DNA of 64,000 nt, taken from NCBI RefSeq assembly GCF_043235035.1, contig NZ_JAZAQF010000086.1:248001-312000 (forward strand), given 5' to 3'. This document shows, piece after piece, positions 62,816 through 64,000 of the stretch (position 1 is its first letter; every line of letters begins with the position of its first letter). The DNA comes from CACIAM-69d sp001698445. Lineage in GTDB: Bacteria > Cyanobacteriota > Cyanobacteriia > CACIAM-69d. Both the position numbers and the translations under genes were made by a program. Under the pieces are notes generated by a model that was not told the DNA's origin, did no database searches, and worked only from the letters and a program-made list of their open reading frames with translations.

Positions 62816-63786
62816 GAGGCTTGTTGGTGTCCCAGTTTCAAGAAAATTTGCTCCAGACTTTCTCGATCGCGCCGGAATTCCACAATCGGAATTTGGGCCC
62901 GCACCATTTCCCCGAGCAAGTCGGCACAGTCAGTTTCATCACCCTGAAAGTCCACAGTAATGCGGCCGGTGGTGGGATGACATTCCCAGGCGATCGCCCT
63001 TGGGTCGGTTCTCAGGATCGTTTGCAAATCATTGAGCCGATCGAGGGCTGTGATCACCAGGGTGTGGCGGGCAAATTGGGCGTAAAGGGCTTCCAGAGGT
63101 GCGCTGGCCACCAACCGCCCCAGTTCCATCACTCCGATCGCGGTGCAAAGTTCCGCCAAGTCGCTGAGTACATGGGACGAAATCAGCACGGTCATGCCAG
63201 CCCCTTGCAGAATCCGCATCAGGTTGCGAAATTCCAAACGGGCGATCGGATCAAGGCCGGAAACGGGTTCATCCAGCAGGAGCAAAATCGGCTCGTGAAT
63301 GATGGTGCGAGCTAGGCTCAACCGTTGTTTCATGCCACGCGAGAGGGTGGCGATCGGGCTATCTCGCTTCGGCAATAGTTGCACCAAATCCAGCACTTCA
63401 TAAAGCCGCTGCCGCAGGTGCGATCGCCGCAGGCCATAGAGCCGCCCAAAATAGTCCAAATAATCCCAAACCGTCAGATCTTCATAGACTGGGAAATCGT
63501 CCGGTAAAAAGCCAATTCGCTGTTTCAGTTTTGCCCGCCGACTGCGCCGATTGGGATCTTCACCGCTGAAGAATTCGCCAGTTAAATATTCACCATCAAT
63601 CAAAATTTTTCCAAGGGTTGGTTCCTCCACGGCCGCCAACATCCGAATCAGGGTGGTTTTGCCTGCTCCGTTGGGGCCAATTAGCCCATAGACTTCCCCA
63701 GGGGAAATTTTCAAATCCACCTGATTGACGGCCAGCTTGCGATCGAACTGTTTACTTAAACCACGGGTTTCAATTGCCCAGTTCAT
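62812..63786 (-). CDS. ABC transporter ATP-binding protein (ABC-2 partner)
   Basis: The 324-residue ATPase from ATG 63786 (a TTG two codons earlier also opens the frame) has Walker A GPNGAGKTT, signature LSRGMKQRLSLAR and Walker B LLLLDEPVSGLDP, with a C-terminal ~100-residue extension common in ABC-2 exporters of CcmA type. Stop and permease start overlap (ATGA). The upstream region holds two sets of 14-nt tandem repeats. Confidence 0.93.
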   Translation of the reverse strand: MNWAIETRGLSKQFDRKLAVNQVDLKISPGEVYGLIGPNGAGKTTLIRMLAAVEEPTLGKILIDGEYLTGEFFSGEDPNRRSRRAKLKQRIGFLPDDFPVYEDLTVWDYLDYFGRLYGLRRSHLRQRLYEVLDLVQLLPKRDSPIATLSRGMKQRLSLARTIIHEPILLLLDEPVSGLDPIARLEFRNLMRILQGAGMTVLISSHVLSDLAELCTAIGVMELGRLVASAPLEALYAQFARHTLVITALDRLNDLQTILRTDPRAIAWECHPTTGRITVDFQGDETDCADLLGEMVRAQIPIVEFRRDRESLEQIFLKLGHQQAS

Positions 63787-63802
63787 GGCCAAGGTCTCGG
63801 TT

Positions 63803-63894
63803 GGGGTGTCTTGCCTGGGGTGTCTTGCCTGGGGTGTCCGCCTGATTGATGCGATGGCGAAGGGTCTATGGCGAAGGGCCTATGGTGAAGGGTC
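63803..63894. repeat. Two 14-nt tandem arrays upstream of the exporter genes
   Basis: GGGGTGTCTTGCCT twice plus a partial third (63803-63842), then ATGGCGAAGGGTCT three times with small changes (63854-63867, 63868-63881, 63882-63894). Both arrays have the same 14-nt period. They sit where the promoter should be. The remaining 100 bases to the window end show no gene. Confidence 0.75.
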
Positions 63895-64000
63895 GAGCAT
63901 TCGGCGGCAACGTTCAGCCTCTTCCAAACTTACCCAATTTCACTGCTGTCGATCGCAGATTGGCTATTCAGTCTCCCAAGGCAGGCAACCGGATCGCTTG

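Noticed and set aside
1..64000. tRNA and rRNA genes
   Set aside because: I found no cloverleaf with a TTC-type loop in any gap and no rRNA-like stretch; a tRNAscan run would settle it.

Overview
The window is chromosomal DNA from a cyanobacterium. It is saturated with the HIP1-type octamer GCGATCGC and related CGATCG sites. It encodes the large magnesium-chelatase subunit ChlH, the KaiB-like clock kinase SasA, Ycf66, and several families known mainly from cyanobacteria (DUF3172, DUF5340, a ClpS-SasA neighbourhood). The genus cannot be fixed from this sequence; a non-heterocystous filamentous or unicellular form is a weak inference.

Layout. 0-7.5 kb: a cut-off zinc-ribbon gene, a MITE-like element with a nested palindrome, secD-secF, a small membrane protein, clpS, then sasA and a TVP38-type membrane protein on the minus strand, and a DUF5340 gene. 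7.5-12.6 kb: a 1-kb AT-rich leader, chlH and its terminator. 12.6-15.8 kb: a lower-GC two-gene cassette (HEPN-like protein plus an ATPase with two P-loop domains). 16.0-22.5 kb: a cyanate-use operon on the minus strand (cynA-cynB-cynD-cynS plus a 44-residue membrane ORF) next to a divergent two-component pair that probably controls it. 22.8-31.0 kb: aat, secreted and DUF1517 proteins, purF and purL. 31.1-40.7 kb: an accessory island with a HsdR-N-type nuclease, a nucleotidyltransferase gene broken by an amber codon, a tandem HTH array with a decayed third copy, a Cache-type sensor kinase, and a three-gene operon of winged-helix protein, AAA-type ATPase and PD-(D/E)XK nuclease. 41.1-57.9 kb: mainly housekeeping genes (SGNH hydrolase, TrpD-like protein, DUF3172, ycf66, an ABC importer without a binding protein, an RfaE2-like nucleotidyltransferase, xseA, secA, rlmD, a RecB-like Fe-S nuclease, purQ, DUF192). 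57.9-60.2 kb: a small accessory patch (Lys-rich protein, NYN-LOTUS RNase-like protein, LRAT-like protein, Uma2 nuclease). 60.3-64 kb: DUF1963 and an ABC-2 exporter.

How the genes work together. SecA, SecD and SecF are three parts of one export machine. PurF, PurL and PurQ cover purine steps 1 and 4, but purS is not beside purQ. CynABD imports cyanate (or a related anion) and CynS breaks it down to ammonia and CO2. The strongest candidates for an undescribed system are the wHTH/ATPase/nuclease operon at 36.1-40.7 kb and the HEPN/double-ATPase pair at 12.6-15.8 kb; both look like anti-element modules, but the function is inference. Two dispersed palindromic repeat families mark the junctions between core and accessory DNA.
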